Shown here: positions 7,081 through 14,072 of the stretch, one piece after another
Position numbering within the stretch: position 1 is the stretch's first letter
How the letters are laid out: every line of letters starts with the position of its first letter
Assembly: GCA_002772605.1 (NCBI GenBank)
Contig: PFDS01000057.1
Span: 1 to 16,670, forward strand
DNA: 16,670 nucleotides
Origin: Candidatus Peregrinibacteria bacterium CG10_big_fil_rev_8_21_14_0_10_49_16
GTDB lineage: Bacteria > Patescibacteriota > Gracilibacteria > Peribacterales > Peribacteraceae
Direction of reading: 5' to 3'
Position numbers and translations under genes: made by a program
Notes under the pieces: generated by a model
The model's database searches: none
What the model was told of the DNA's origin: nothing
What the model saw: only the letters and a program-made list of their open reading frames with translations

Positions 7081-8646
7081 GTGTCGAAAAAAGTGGCTAT
7101 TATTGCAGGCGCAGGCCCAGCAGGACTCACTGCTGCATATGAACTTCTGAAACGCACGGACATTCATCCGATTGTCTGTGAAACTACCGATGCAATTGGC
7201 GGCATTGCCCAGACGTACAACTACAAAGGGAACCGCATTGATATTGGCGGCCATCGGTTCTTCAGTAAGAGCGGGCGCGTTATGGACTGGTGGTTCGATG
7301 TTATGCCGCTTCAGGGTGCTCCGGCCGCCGATACACACGTGAAAGATCATGAAGTGGATTACGCGGAAGGTGGTCCAGATCCTGAGTTCACTGACGAAGT
7401 CATGCTACAACGGCCGCGTCTATCGCGTATTTTCTATCGGCGGAATTTCTTCCCATATCCGATTGCTATTACGTTTACAGTGGCAAAACGTTTAGGGCTT
7501 TGGAATACATTTTTCATAGGACTTAGCTACATGAAATCTCAAGTGTTTCCTGAGAAAGACGAGACGTATCTGGATGGGTTTTTCGTCAATCGTTTCGGAC
7601 GCAGGCTGTATGAAACCTTCTTCAAGGATTACACGGAGAAGGTCTGGGGGGTGAAGTGCAGCGACATTAAAGCGGACTGGGGAGCGCAGCGCATCAAAGG
7701 ACTTTCTCTGAAACGTGCGGTCTCTCATGCTGTGAAAGATCTTCTGAGCAGTGATTTTCAAAAATCGCAGCAGGAGCGTGAGACGAGTTTGATTACGCGG
7801 TTCTACTATCCCAAATTCGGGCCGGGGCAGATGTGGGAACTCGTAGCAAGGAAGATTGCTGGTATGGGAGGAGAAATACATATGCATACGCTGGTTTCCG
7901 GTGTGCAACTTGAAAGTGGGGCTGTCACATCTGTCACCATGAAAGATATGCATACGGGAGAGGAGCGCAGCGTGGATTGTGACTACTTCTTTTCCACGAT
8001 GCCTATGAAGCATCTTATGAAGATGGTGCAGCCGGCTCCGCCTTCGGACGTGTGTGAGGTCGCCGAAGGGTTGGTGTATCGGGATTTTATTACTGTAGGA
8101 CTTCTGTTGACAAAACTGCATGTGAAGGAAGGGAAGAAAGAACCAAACAGAGCCATTCCTGACAACTGGGTGTACGTCCAAGAAGGAGATGTGAAGGTGG
8201 GGCGCGTACAAGTATTTAACAACTGGAGTCCGTACTTGGTTGAAGATAGAGAGAAGATATGGGTTGGCTTGGAATATTTTGTCGATGAAGGTGACGAGAT
8301 TTGGAACCTTTCTGATGAGGAAATGAAAGAGTTGGGAATTGCGGAAATGGAGAAGATCGGCTTCATCGACCGTGCCGATGTCGTAGACGGTTGTGTACTA
8401 CGCATGCCCAAGACCTATCCGGCGTACTTTGGAACCTACGATCGTATGGACATCATTCGCACGTATGTGAACACCATCCCAAATATGTTTCTTATTGGTC
8501 GCAACGGTATGCACCGGTACAACAATCAGGACCACAGTATGCTCACGGCAATGACGGCGGTTGATAATATCATCGAAGGTCGTACGGACGATTCCAATCT
8601 CTGGGAGGTGAATGCGGAAAGGGTGTATCACGAGACAAAATCCTGA
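7081..8646 (+). CDS. FAD-dependent oxidoreductase, UDP-galactopyranose mutase/HemY-like
   Basis: A 521-residue flavoprotein. The FAD-binding GAGPAG (10-15) is followed by the acidic end of strand 2 (CETTDAIGG, 33-41), [12 protein letters not shown] (51-62), DYTEKVWG (183-190), and a C-terminal [14 protein letters not shown] (473-486) that closes the FAD site. These motifs fit the group that includes UDP-galactopyranose mutases and proteins often mislabelled protoporphyrinogen oxidase. In a nucleotide-sugar cluster without haem genes, a sugar-related role (ring contraction or redox) is more likely than haem synthesis, but the substrate is unknown. Residues about 80-104 form an acidic insertion absent from the paralogue at 12546-14072. 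The GTG start has no Shine-Dalgarno sequence and a -10 box 6 bases upstream. The end of the gene contributes to the hairpin at 8641-8675. Confidence 0.8.
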   Translation: MSKKVAIIAGAGPAGLTAAYELLKRTDIHPIVCETTDAIGGIAQTYNYKGNRIDIGGHRFFSKSGRVMDWWFDVMPLQGAPAADTHVKDHEVDYAEGGPDPEFTDEVMLQRPRLSRIFYRRNFFPYPIAITFTVAKRLGLWNTFFIGLSYMKSQVFPEKDETYLDGFFVNRFGRRLYETFFKDYTEKVWGVKCSDIKADWGAQRIKGLSLKRAVSHAVKDLLSSDFQKSQQERETSLITRFYYPKFGPGQMWELVARKIAGMGGEIHMHTLVSGVQLESGAVTSVTMKDMHTGEERSVDCDYFFSTMPMKHLMKMVQPAPPSDVCEVAEGLVYRDFITVGLLLTKLHVKEGKKEPNRAIPDNWVYVQEGDVKVGRVQVFNNWSPYLVEDREKIWVGLEYFVDEGDEIWNLSDEEMKELGIAEMEKIGFIDRADVVDGCVLRMPKTYPAYFGTYDRMDIIRTYVNTIPNMFLIGRNGMHRYNNQDHSMLTAMTAVDNIIEGRTDDSNLWEVNAERVYHETKS

Positions 8647-8675
8647 AGGAGACACCTGCGGTTTCTCCTTCAGGA
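8641..8675. terminator. Hairpin 1 of copy B; likely minus-strand terminator
   Basis: A 16-bp stem with one mismatch (8641-8656 with 8660-8675) and loop TGC starts inside the last codons of the flavoprotein gene. Read on the minus strand it is followed by TTTTGTC, which fits termination of the methyltransferase transcript. On the plus strand no T-tract follows directly. Confidence 0.55.
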
Positions 8676-8749
8676 GCATCCTCTTCCCTTAATTGTGTTG
8701 CTCCAGTGTGGGACCCACGAGACCCACACTTCGCAACGGATTACTTTTT
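8641..8749 (+). repeat. Two-hairpin intergenic element, copy B
   Basis: Same design as copy A. Hairpin 1 (8641-8675) has the inner ACC-NNN-GGT and a GGTTTC strand as in copy A. CTTCCCTTAA is at 8683-8692. Hairpin 2 has outer stem GTTGC/GCAAC (8697-8701, 8733-8737), a small internal loop, a perfect inner stem AGTGTGGG/CCCACACT (8705-8712, 8723-8730) and loop ACCCACGAGA (8713-8722). A T5 run sits at 8745-8749, inside the end of the convergent gene. Both hairpin 2 stems differ from copy A by paired changes, whereas loop and CTTCCCTTAA are kept. Confidence 0.8.
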
Positions 8750-9499
8750 CGCTGTGATATAGATTTGAGGCCCGAAGGGGATGAGGTCGTGGAGTTTGTA
8801 AGCTGCATAAGCGGTATCAAATACGATTTTTTTACGTGAAGAAATGCTTCCTTCGAGGTATTGGTCACGAATATGGTCGAAATTGAGGTTGGTGAGGTAC
8901 TTCTGCATAGTAAAGAACGGCCAGCCCCAGAGCGAGGATGACTGAATAGTGAAGCCAATCTTTCTCAGGAGTGCGTCGAGGGTGGGTTTTTTGAAATGTT
9001 GAGTATGGTGTGTGTAGCGGTCAGAGGCGTGGATACGGCCGGATTGAGTTGTGAGAATAAGGAGGCCGTTTGCGCTCAGATGGTGAAAGATCCACTGGAG
9101 AATTTTGGCGTACTCAGTCGTATGTTCAATGACTTCGCTGCAAATAATGATAGAGTATGTCTGACTGGTCTCAGGAAATGCACTGTGAAAGAACGTTCCT
9201 TCGGGAATTTTTTCCTGTGCGCGTTTGACGGCAAGTGCGGAAATGTCATTACCGGCAAGGTTTTCTGGAAGAATGGAGAATGTGTGCTGGATGCTGGTGA
9301 GGAGTGAAGCTTCACCGCAGCCGAAGTCAAAGATAGATGTGTCACCATCAGCCTGTCGAAGAAATTTCCGTATCTCGTTCACAATACATCTCTTCCGATG
9401 ACGAATCGTAGGGTAGTGGGGATACGAATCTTCGGTCGATTCCCAGTACGTGTCGTACACTTCTCTAGCCTGCTTTGGGTCCTGCGAGTGATCGATCAT
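8741..9499 (-). CDS. Class I SAM-dependent methyltransferase
   Basis: A 252-residue enzyme with the Rossmann-type SAM-binding motif IFDFGCGEASLL (56-67), an acidic NDIS (84-87) at the end of strand 2, and SEVIEHT (121-127) as the post-motif typical of Methyltransf_11/23 proteins. The N-terminal part YDTYW...YPHYPTIRHRKR (15-36) resembles methyltransferases found in polysaccharide and O-antigen clusters. Substrate is unknown; a sugar or lipid-linked glycan is suggested by context. The open frame extends to 9604, but ATG 9499 is preferred because it keeps overlap with the upstream SDR to 35 bases; ATG 9547 is also possible. No Shine-Dalgarno sequence precedes either, so translation is probably coupled to the SDR gene. 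Confidence 0.8.
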   Translation of the reverse strand: MIDHSQDPKQAREVYDTYWESTEDSYPHYPTIRHRKRCIVNEIRKFLRQADGDTSIFDFGCGEASLLTSIQHTFSILPENLAGNDISALAVKRAQEKIPEGTFFHSAFPETSQTYSIIICSEVIEHTTEYAKILQWIFHHLSANGLLILTTQSGRIHASDRYTHHTQHFKKPTLDALLRKIGFTIQSSSLWGWPFFTMQKYLTNLNFDHIRDQYLEGSISSRKKIVFDTAYAAYKLHDLIPFGPQIYITAKK

Positions 9500-10415
9500 G
9501 AGAGAGGTGTTCACTGTACCATTGAATGGTTTTTTTGACTCCTTCATCAAATGGCGTTCGCGGATTATACCCCAGCACACGTCGTGCTTTTGTAATATCT
9601 GCAACGTACCGTGTGATTTCTCCCGTACGCATTATGCTGATGGCTATGGGTGAAGAACTGTGTAGTTGTTCTTTGACCGTTTCTGCAAGGCGCACAATGG
9701 AGTTTCCTTTTCCAAAAGCGATGTTATAGATACAGTTTTTCACTGTGTCGAACTTCTCAACACAGAGCATAATGCCATGCACCGTGTCATCGATGTAGGT
9801 GAAGTCGAGATACTTGTCTTTGCCGAATACTGTCATTGGTTCATTGGATTGGGCCTGTCGTATGAAGAGCGGAATCACGCGGTTGGAGTCATCATACATG
9901 CCGTACACGTTACTGAAGCGCGTGATGATGGTTTCGAGGTTATAGCAGCGACGGTAGGATTGTACTAAGGCTTCTCCCGCCATTTTACTGGCGGTATACG
10001 GACTCTCGCACTCATCGATGTCTGCCATATCTTCCGCGTACACTTCCGCGTGTACATTGCCATAGACTTCACGTGAGGAAGCAAACAGAAAGCGTGGAAT
10101 GGCATTCTGTCTCGCAAGTTCGAGGGCGTTGAATGTGGTGAGGATATTGTCACGTGCGCGGTCAGGGTGTTCGACGAGTTCATAGACGCGTGCGTTGGCT
10201 GCCAGGTGGATCAGAAGGTCTGCCTGCAATCCACTTCTGGCGGCATCGATCTGGCCCCAGTTGCGGAGATCCATTTCTGTAGTAATACGCTGGATATCCG
10301 CATTCCATTTATTGGGTACCCAGTCGAGACCGTGGACGTCGTGGCCTTCTGCGAGAAGTGTTTCGCAGAGGCGTGTGCCAATGGTGCCGGAGGAGCCGGT
10401 AACAATGATGCGCAT
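9465..10415 (-). CDS. NAD-dependent epimerase/dehydratase (extended SDR)
   Basis: A 316-residue extended SDR. It has the dinucleotide motif TGSSGTIG (6-13), Asp31 at the end of strand 2 favouring NAD+, the active-site serines in ASSREVYG (112-119), and Tyr140-x3-Lys144 in SPYTASK. FSNVYG (167-172) and DFTYIDDTV (204-212) are typical of sugar-nucleotide epimerases and reductases. It resembles UDP-glucose 4-epimerase-like proteins, but the subfamily cannot be fixed by eye. Because a GDP-mannose dehydratase is nearby without its partner reductase, a GDP-4-keto-6-deoxymannose reductase role is an alternative. The ATG at 10415 has TATACT 8 bases upstream and no Shine-Dalgarno sequence. It is divergent from the GT2 gene and overlaps the methyltransferase gene by 35 bases. 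Confidence 0.82.
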   Translation of the reverse strand: MRIIVTGSSGTIGTRLCETLLAEGHDVHGLDWVPNKWNADIQRITTEMDLRNWGQIDAARSGLQADLLIHLAANARVYELVEHPDRARDNILTTFNALELARQNAIPRFLFASSREVYGNVHAEVYAEDMADIDECESPYTASKMAGEALVQSYRRCYNLETIITRFSNVYGMYDDSNRVIPLFIRQAQSNEPMTVFGKDKYLDFTYIDDTVHGIMLCVEKFDTVKNCIYNIAFGKGNSIVRLAETVKEQLHSSSPIAISIMRTGEITRYVADITKARRVLGYNPRTPFDEGVKKTIQWYSEHLSHDRSLAGPKAG

Positions 10416-10423
10416 GAGAGGTC

Positions 10424-10429
10424 AGTATA
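10424..10429 (-). promoter_or_regulatory. -10 box (TATACT) for the SDR-methyltransferase unit
   Basis: TATACT reads on the minus strand 8 bases before the ATG at 10415, within CCCTATACT, a context shared with the promoter at 16658-16663. A leaderless transcript is predicted. Confidence 0.6.
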
Positions 10430-10440
10430 GGGATGATCCA

Positions 10441-10466
10441 GGGTTAGGGCTAGGGTTAGGGCTAGG
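10441..10466 (+). repeat. Telomere-like G-tract repeat, potential G-quadruplex
   Basis: Two tandem copies of the 12-mer GGGTTAGGGCTA plus GG. This gives four GGG runs separated by exactly 3 bases, the ideal spacing for an intramolecular G-quadruplex on the plus strand. It lies between the two divergent -10 boxes and ends one base before the plus-strand one (10468). Confidence 0.85.
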
Positions 10467-10467
10467 A

Positions 10468-10473
10468 TATACT
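10468..10473 (+). promoter_or_regulatory. -10 box (TATACT) for the GT2 gene
   Basis: TATACT lies exactly 6 bases before the GTG at 10480, predicting a leaderless mRNA. The position where a -35 box would be is occupied by the G-tract repeat. Confidence 0.6.
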
Positions 10474-10479
10474 GTTTTC

Positions 10480-11454
10480 GTGCTTTCACTTATTTTGCCC
10501 ACATTCAACGAAGCAGAAAGCCTGCCGGAGCTTCTCGAAGAAATTGAGACTGCCCTGCATGGTACTCCTTTTGAAGTGATCATTGTGGATGACGATTCTC
10601 CGGATAGGACGTGGGAACTCGCCGAAACGCTCTCGGAAAACCGTCCGTACGTGCGCGTTTTGCGACGTATGGGTCGGCGGGGATTATCCTCTGCGGTGGT
10701 GGAGGGGTTTTCTGCGGCCCAGGGGGACGTACTTGCAGTGATGGATAGCGACGGTCAGCACGATCCTGCATTGCTGCCTCGTTTGTATGCAGCTATTCAG
10801 TCCGGAGCGGACATCGCTATTGGTTCGCGATATGTCTCTGGAGGGAGCGTAGAGGGGTGGGCGCACGCACGACATTTTGCCAGTTTCGTTGCAACAGCAT
10901 GCGCGTGGCTTGTATGCACGAATCGCGTACGTGACCCTATGAGTGGATACTTTGCTGTATCGCGGCCCGTCTTCGCCGATATCCGTGATAAACTTCGTCC
11001 GCGTGGATTTAAAATTTTGTTGGAAATCCTGGGAACAATGCCGCGTCGTTCACGTGTGCAGGAAATACCGCTGATCTTTCGACTACGTACACGGGGGTCC
11101 AGCAAACTCAACGCATGTGTTCAGACGCAGTTCTTTAGACAAATGCTTTCACTGCTCTGGAGACGCAGTGCATGGCATATTGTATTTGTCTGTTTCAGTG
11201 CAGTTCTGTGTGTTCTGCTCGGCATCCGCGCATGGAATCTGCATCTCCTGTACTTGGATGCGGGTGTACGTCAACAGGTACGGCAGTCTCTGGAGAGTAT
11301 AACTGAAGGAAAAGGATGGTTGATGTCGGATGTCGCATTGCGGCATGTACGCAGGGATGGATTCCGTTTCCTGTATCGACGTCATGGGCGTGGAGAAGAT
11401 CATACTCAGTGTTACGATTTTTTCTATTCCGATGGATTACAGACGTGTACGTAG
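10480..11454 (+). CDS. GT2 polyprenyl-phosphate mannose synthase-like glycosyltransferase
   Basis: A 324-residue GT-A enzyme that would move mannose (or glucose) from its nucleotide donor to polyprenyl phosphate on the cytosolic face. Motifs: SLILPTFNEAESL (3-15), IIVDDDSPDRT (34-44) for nucleotide binding, the metal-binding DSDGQHDP (89-96), RDPMSGYF (151-158) and EIPLIFRLRTRGSSKL (195-210), the pattern of dolichol-phosphate mannose synthases. One membrane helix lies at about 234-253, followed by a 70-residue soluble tail of unknown role. GTG 10480 is chosen because it begins the fold directly and lies 6 bases after TATACT; the frame is open further upstream only through promoter and G-repeat DNA. 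It overlaps the next gene by 23 bases. The separate GtrA-like protein at 6634 is a plausible partner. Confidence 0.87.
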   Translation: MLSLILPTFNEAESLPELLEEIETALHGTPFEVIIVDDDSPDRTWELAETLSENRPYVRVLRRMGRRGLSSAVVEGFSAAQGDVLAVMDSDGQHDPALLPRLYAAIQSGADIAIGSRYVSGGSVEGWAHARHFASFVATACAWLVCTNRVRDPMSGYFAVSRPVFADIRDKLRPRGFKILLEILGTMPRRSRVQEIPLIFRLRTRGSSKLNACVQTQFFRQMLSLLWRRSAWHIVFVCFSAVLCVLLGIRAWNLHLLYLDAGVRQQVRQSLESITEGKGWLMSDVALRHVRRDGFRFLYRRHGRGEDHTQCYDFFYSDGLQTCT

Positions 11455-12631
11455 CTACGCTCTTGTAGCTTTTGGCCTGCAGTGTTATGCAAGCGTGCTT
11501 GCGTGGGTCCAGTCCATTGGCGGGGTGCTCACGGATGAAGCGAAGTACTTACTCAATATTCCCTATCCTCAACCTCCTCTTGTACGATGGGTGCTTCATC
11601 TTTCTGATGGATGGGTGGCTCAGGAATGGGTTTGGCGTATTCTGTTTGCAACGTTGCTGGTGCATGCTGCGTGGTTTGTGTGGGATGCAGCGAGGACACT
11701 TCCTCGACGATTGAGACTGTTTCTGTGTGCAGGGTGGCTCTTTGCCGCGAGTACGGTTCTCTGGGGCGGTGCCATCATCATGTCGCCGCTGACGGCGATA
11801 CAGGGGCTGCTCTTCGTCTGGCTCTTCTTTCGTCCTGAGTGGCATCAGAAGCCTCTGTTTGCTTTCTTCCTTGGAACCCTGTGGTTGGTTTCCCTTTATA
11901 CTGCGTACCAGGCAGTGCTCTACATGCCCCTTGTTTTCCTTCTTCTGTTTTTTCACCGCCGTTCTCTTGTTGACGTTGTGGTGTACGGATGTATTCCCAT
12001 AGGGCTCGTGTTTCTTTACGCTCTCACGAACCCTCTCATTCTTGCGAGTTTTGTGAATGCCGGCACAGAAAACACCGATATTCCCCTTTGGTGGTGGTTC
12101 TACTTTTTACTGCGAACGTTGTTCACGGGAGGAAGCATAGTTCTTTCGGTGCTGGGACTCGCAGGCATGGTGCGTCATCGTCATTGGGGGTTTTTGGGAA
12201 GCCTGTTTCTTGTGGGATTTTTCATCTTCATTTCTTTTCGTGACTACTACGACATACTTTTTCTTCCGCTCTTTGTCGGAGGCAGTATTCTTCTCCTACA
12301 ACGTTGGCAGACGTTGCCACTTGTTCCTTCATACGCAGTACTCGTTAGTGTCACTGCTATGACAGTGTGGCTTCTTCCTCCCGTGCTTTCTCCGAGTACT
12401 GCGCGTATGGTTTTTCAGCGTTTGGAAGAAACGTCGCTTTCTGGAGAGATACTGATTCAGGGGTCCTTTGGTCACCAGTGGCAGTATGAAAGCGCGTGGC
12501 CGGTCCGAAAGTATACACCGGAGTTTCTGGACAGTGCCGCTACTATCATCTGTCTGAATCCCTGCGACCAGATCCCGAACTCGTGGCGACAGGTCCCCGG
12601 TCTTTCTGTGGAGGTGTGGATGTCTCGTTAG
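11432..12631 (+). CDS. GT39/ArnT-like membrane glycosyltransferase
   Basis: A 399-residue polytopic protein with about ten hydrophobic segments. After the first helix it has GGVLTDEAKYLLNIPYPQPPL (30-50): the DE pair (35-36) followed by a PPL is the mark of the PMT_2/GT39 group of GT-C enzymes, which use polyprenyl-phosphate sugars outside the membrane. The gene directly before it encodes the enzyme that makes such a donor, so the pair may work in sequence. The protein is shorter than many family members (often 500 or more residues). ATG 11432 is chosen because it leads into helix 1 with a short basic N-terminus; the frame is open from 11330, which would overlap the GT2 gene by 125 bases. No Shine-Dalgarno sequence. 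The 3' end overlaps the convergent gene by 86 bases. Confidence 0.75.
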   Translation: MDYRRVRSYALVAFGLQCYASVLAWVQSIGGVLTDEAKYLLNIPYPQPPLVRWVLHLSDGWVAQEWVWRILFATLLVHAAWFVWDAARTLPRRLRLFLCAGWLFAASTVLWGGAIIMSPLTAIQGLLFVWLFFRPEWHQKPLFAFFLGTLWLVSLYTAYQAVLYMPLVFLLLFFHRRSLVDVVVYGCIPIGLVFLYALTNPLILASFVNAGTENTDIPLWWWFYFLLRTLFTGGSIVLSVLGLAGMVRHRHWGFLGSLFLVGFFIFISFRDYYDILFLPLFVGGSILLLQRWQTLPLVPSYAVLVSVTAMTVWLLPPVLSPSTARMVFQRLEETSLSGEILIQGSFGHQWQYESAWPVRKYTPEFLDSAATIICLNPCDQIPNSWRQVPGLSVEVWMSR

Positions 12632-14072
12632 TGGTTGTTTCTGGGATATGCCCTTGTTCGAGGTACTCATCTTCTTTCCCAAACGTATCTTGCCACTTCT
12701 GTTTGTTCAAGATGCATGCTGCCGCATGAATGCCCATTTCAAGGGAGTGATCTTGGTTGGTGTAGCGAAAACGTCCCGGGCGTCCGATGGTGTAGAAGTT
12801 GGAGAAACTATCTGTCCATTCCAAGACGGTTTGCACATGCTTTGCGTAGTGCAGGTCGTAGATGGGGTACACATGTTCTTTTTTCAGAAGATGGATGTTG
12901 AGAACATCCTGTCGAGTGAAGAAGTGTATCTTCTCGAATGTATCGATGGACATCTCGAACAGTTCCTCTTTCGATGCATTCCAGATTGTATCTCCCTTGA
13001 AGCAGAAAAATTCCACGAAAAGAGATGTCATGCCATTCGGACACATGTGCGAACTGAAATTGCGCATTTCACTGATGCGTCCGAAGGGGATATCTTTGTC
13101 GGGGAAGTAGATCCAGTTATCTGTAGTGATTGATGGCTTGTTGACCGTCAGGAATAGGTATACTTGTGAGCGAAAACGCAGCGACTGTGCAGCACGAATG
13201 ACGTGCTCTGGCGGAGTAGGAGAGAAGAGTTGTATACAACGCGTGAGAGGAATGGAGTTTACAACATACGCAGGCCGTATGAGTTTGGCTCCTTGTGGTG
13301 TGCGAATGGTGACTTGAGTCACAGCACCGTTTGCATGTTCGATTGTGACAGGTTCACTTTCGAGAGACAGCTGCTGGTTTCCAGTTAGCAGTTTTTCCTT
13401 AATAGCTTCGTAAATGAGTCCTGTTCCCTCTGAAGGGTAGTAGAATGTGTCGACGAGAGATTTGGGTCCGCCGCGCTTGATAAACATTTTTTTGATCGTA
13501 GCGACGACACTTAAGTTTCCGATGCGCTGCACGGCCCAGTCAATACTGATTTGGTTGCAGGGTATGCCCCAGATCTTCTCTGTGTAGTTGAGCATATTAA
13601 ACTCCGCTAACGTTCGACCGAACGTGGAGACAACATAATCTTCAAATGAGTGTACTGTTCGTGGGTGAACGTACTTTCGCGTGCGTTCACACAAGTAGTC
13701 CCAGAGAATGCGACAGGCATTCCAGAGGCCGATTTTCTTCAGCACATCTCCAAGGCGAATAGGGTAGTGATAGAATGTCCCACCGATGAAAAATCGTGTG
13801 AGACGTGGTACTTTCTGCCATTTCTCCTGTAAGAGATTTTCGATGAATTTGTACAGGTAGGGATTTTTGCTGTAGAAACGGTGTGGTCCTATATCCGTTC
13901 GAAATACTCCTACGTCTTCTTTGAATGTCAGTGTTTTTGCCAGACCTCCCACCTGTGTGTCTTTTTCAATAACGTGCACTCTTGTTCCTGCCGTATGCAG
14001 TTCCATAGCTGCTGCCATTCCCGCCGGCCCTGCTCCGAGGATCAGTGTCGTATTGACATTTTCTTCATTCAT
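12546..14072 (-). CDS. FAD-dependent oxidoreductase, UDP-galactopyranose mutase/HemY-like (second copy)
   Basis: A 508-residue flavoprotein paralogous to the one at 7081-8646. It shows LILGAGPAG (10-18), EKDTQVGGLAKT (36-47), RTDIGPHRF (58-66), NYTEKIWGIP (162-171) and a C-terminal GRPGRFRYTNQDHSLEMG. Its exact reaction is unknown; the setting beside UDP-glucose dehydrogenase and UDP-glucuronate epimerase genes favours a nucleotide-sugar or lipid-sugar substrate over protoporphyrinogen. ATG 14072 forms an ATGA overlap with the stop of the epimerase gene, supporting it over the longer frame from 14105. The last 30 or so residues are rich in T, S, P, R and D, look unstructured and are encoded where the gene runs into the convergent GT39-like gene. 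Confidence 0.8.
   Translation of the reverse strand: MNEENVNTTLILGAGPAGMAAAMELHTAGTRVHVIEKDTQVGGLAKTLTFKEDVGVFRTDIGPHRFYSKNPYLYKFIENLLQEKWQKVPRLTRFFIGGTFYHYPIRLGDVLKKIGLWNACRILWDYLCERTRKYVHPRTVHSFEDYVVSTFGRTLAEFNMLNYTEKIWGIPCNQISIDWAVQRIGNLSVVATIKKMFIKRGGPKSLVDTFYYPSEGTGLIYEAIKEKLLTGNQQLSLESEPVTIEHANGAVTQVTIRTPQGAKLIRPAYVVNSIPLTRCIQLFSPTPPEHVIRAAQSLRFRSQVYLFLTVNKPSITTDNWIYFPDKDIPFGRISEMRNFSSHMCPNGMTSLFVEFFCFKGDTIWNASKEELFEMSIDTFEKIHFFTRQDVLNIHLLKKEHVYPIYDLHYAKHVQTVLEWTDSFSNFYTIGRPGRFRYTNQDHSLEMGIHAAACILNKQKWQDTFGKEDEYLEQGHIPETTTNETSTPPQKDRGPVATSSGSGRRDSDR

Noticed and set aside
7492..8211. 239-codon open frame on the minus strand inside the first flavoprotein gene.
   Set aside because: It is fully antisense to a gene with clear family motifs, its translation is His/Arg-rich with no recognisable domain, and it has no promoter or ribosome site.
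10441..10466. Telomere-like repeat as evidence of a linear chromosome end or eukaryotic DNA.
   Set aside because: It is only about two units long, internal, and flanked by bacterial genes on both sides.
10195..10479. In-frame upstream extension of the GT2 gene.
   Set aside because: It would cross the divergent SDR gene, both promoters and the G-tract repeat, and the GT2 fold starts directly at GTG 10480.
12546..14072. Annotation of the two flavoproteins as protoporphyrinogen oxidase (hemG/hemY).
   Set aside because: Only the general FAD fold supports it; there are no haem genes nearby and the setting is nucleotide-sugar metabolism.
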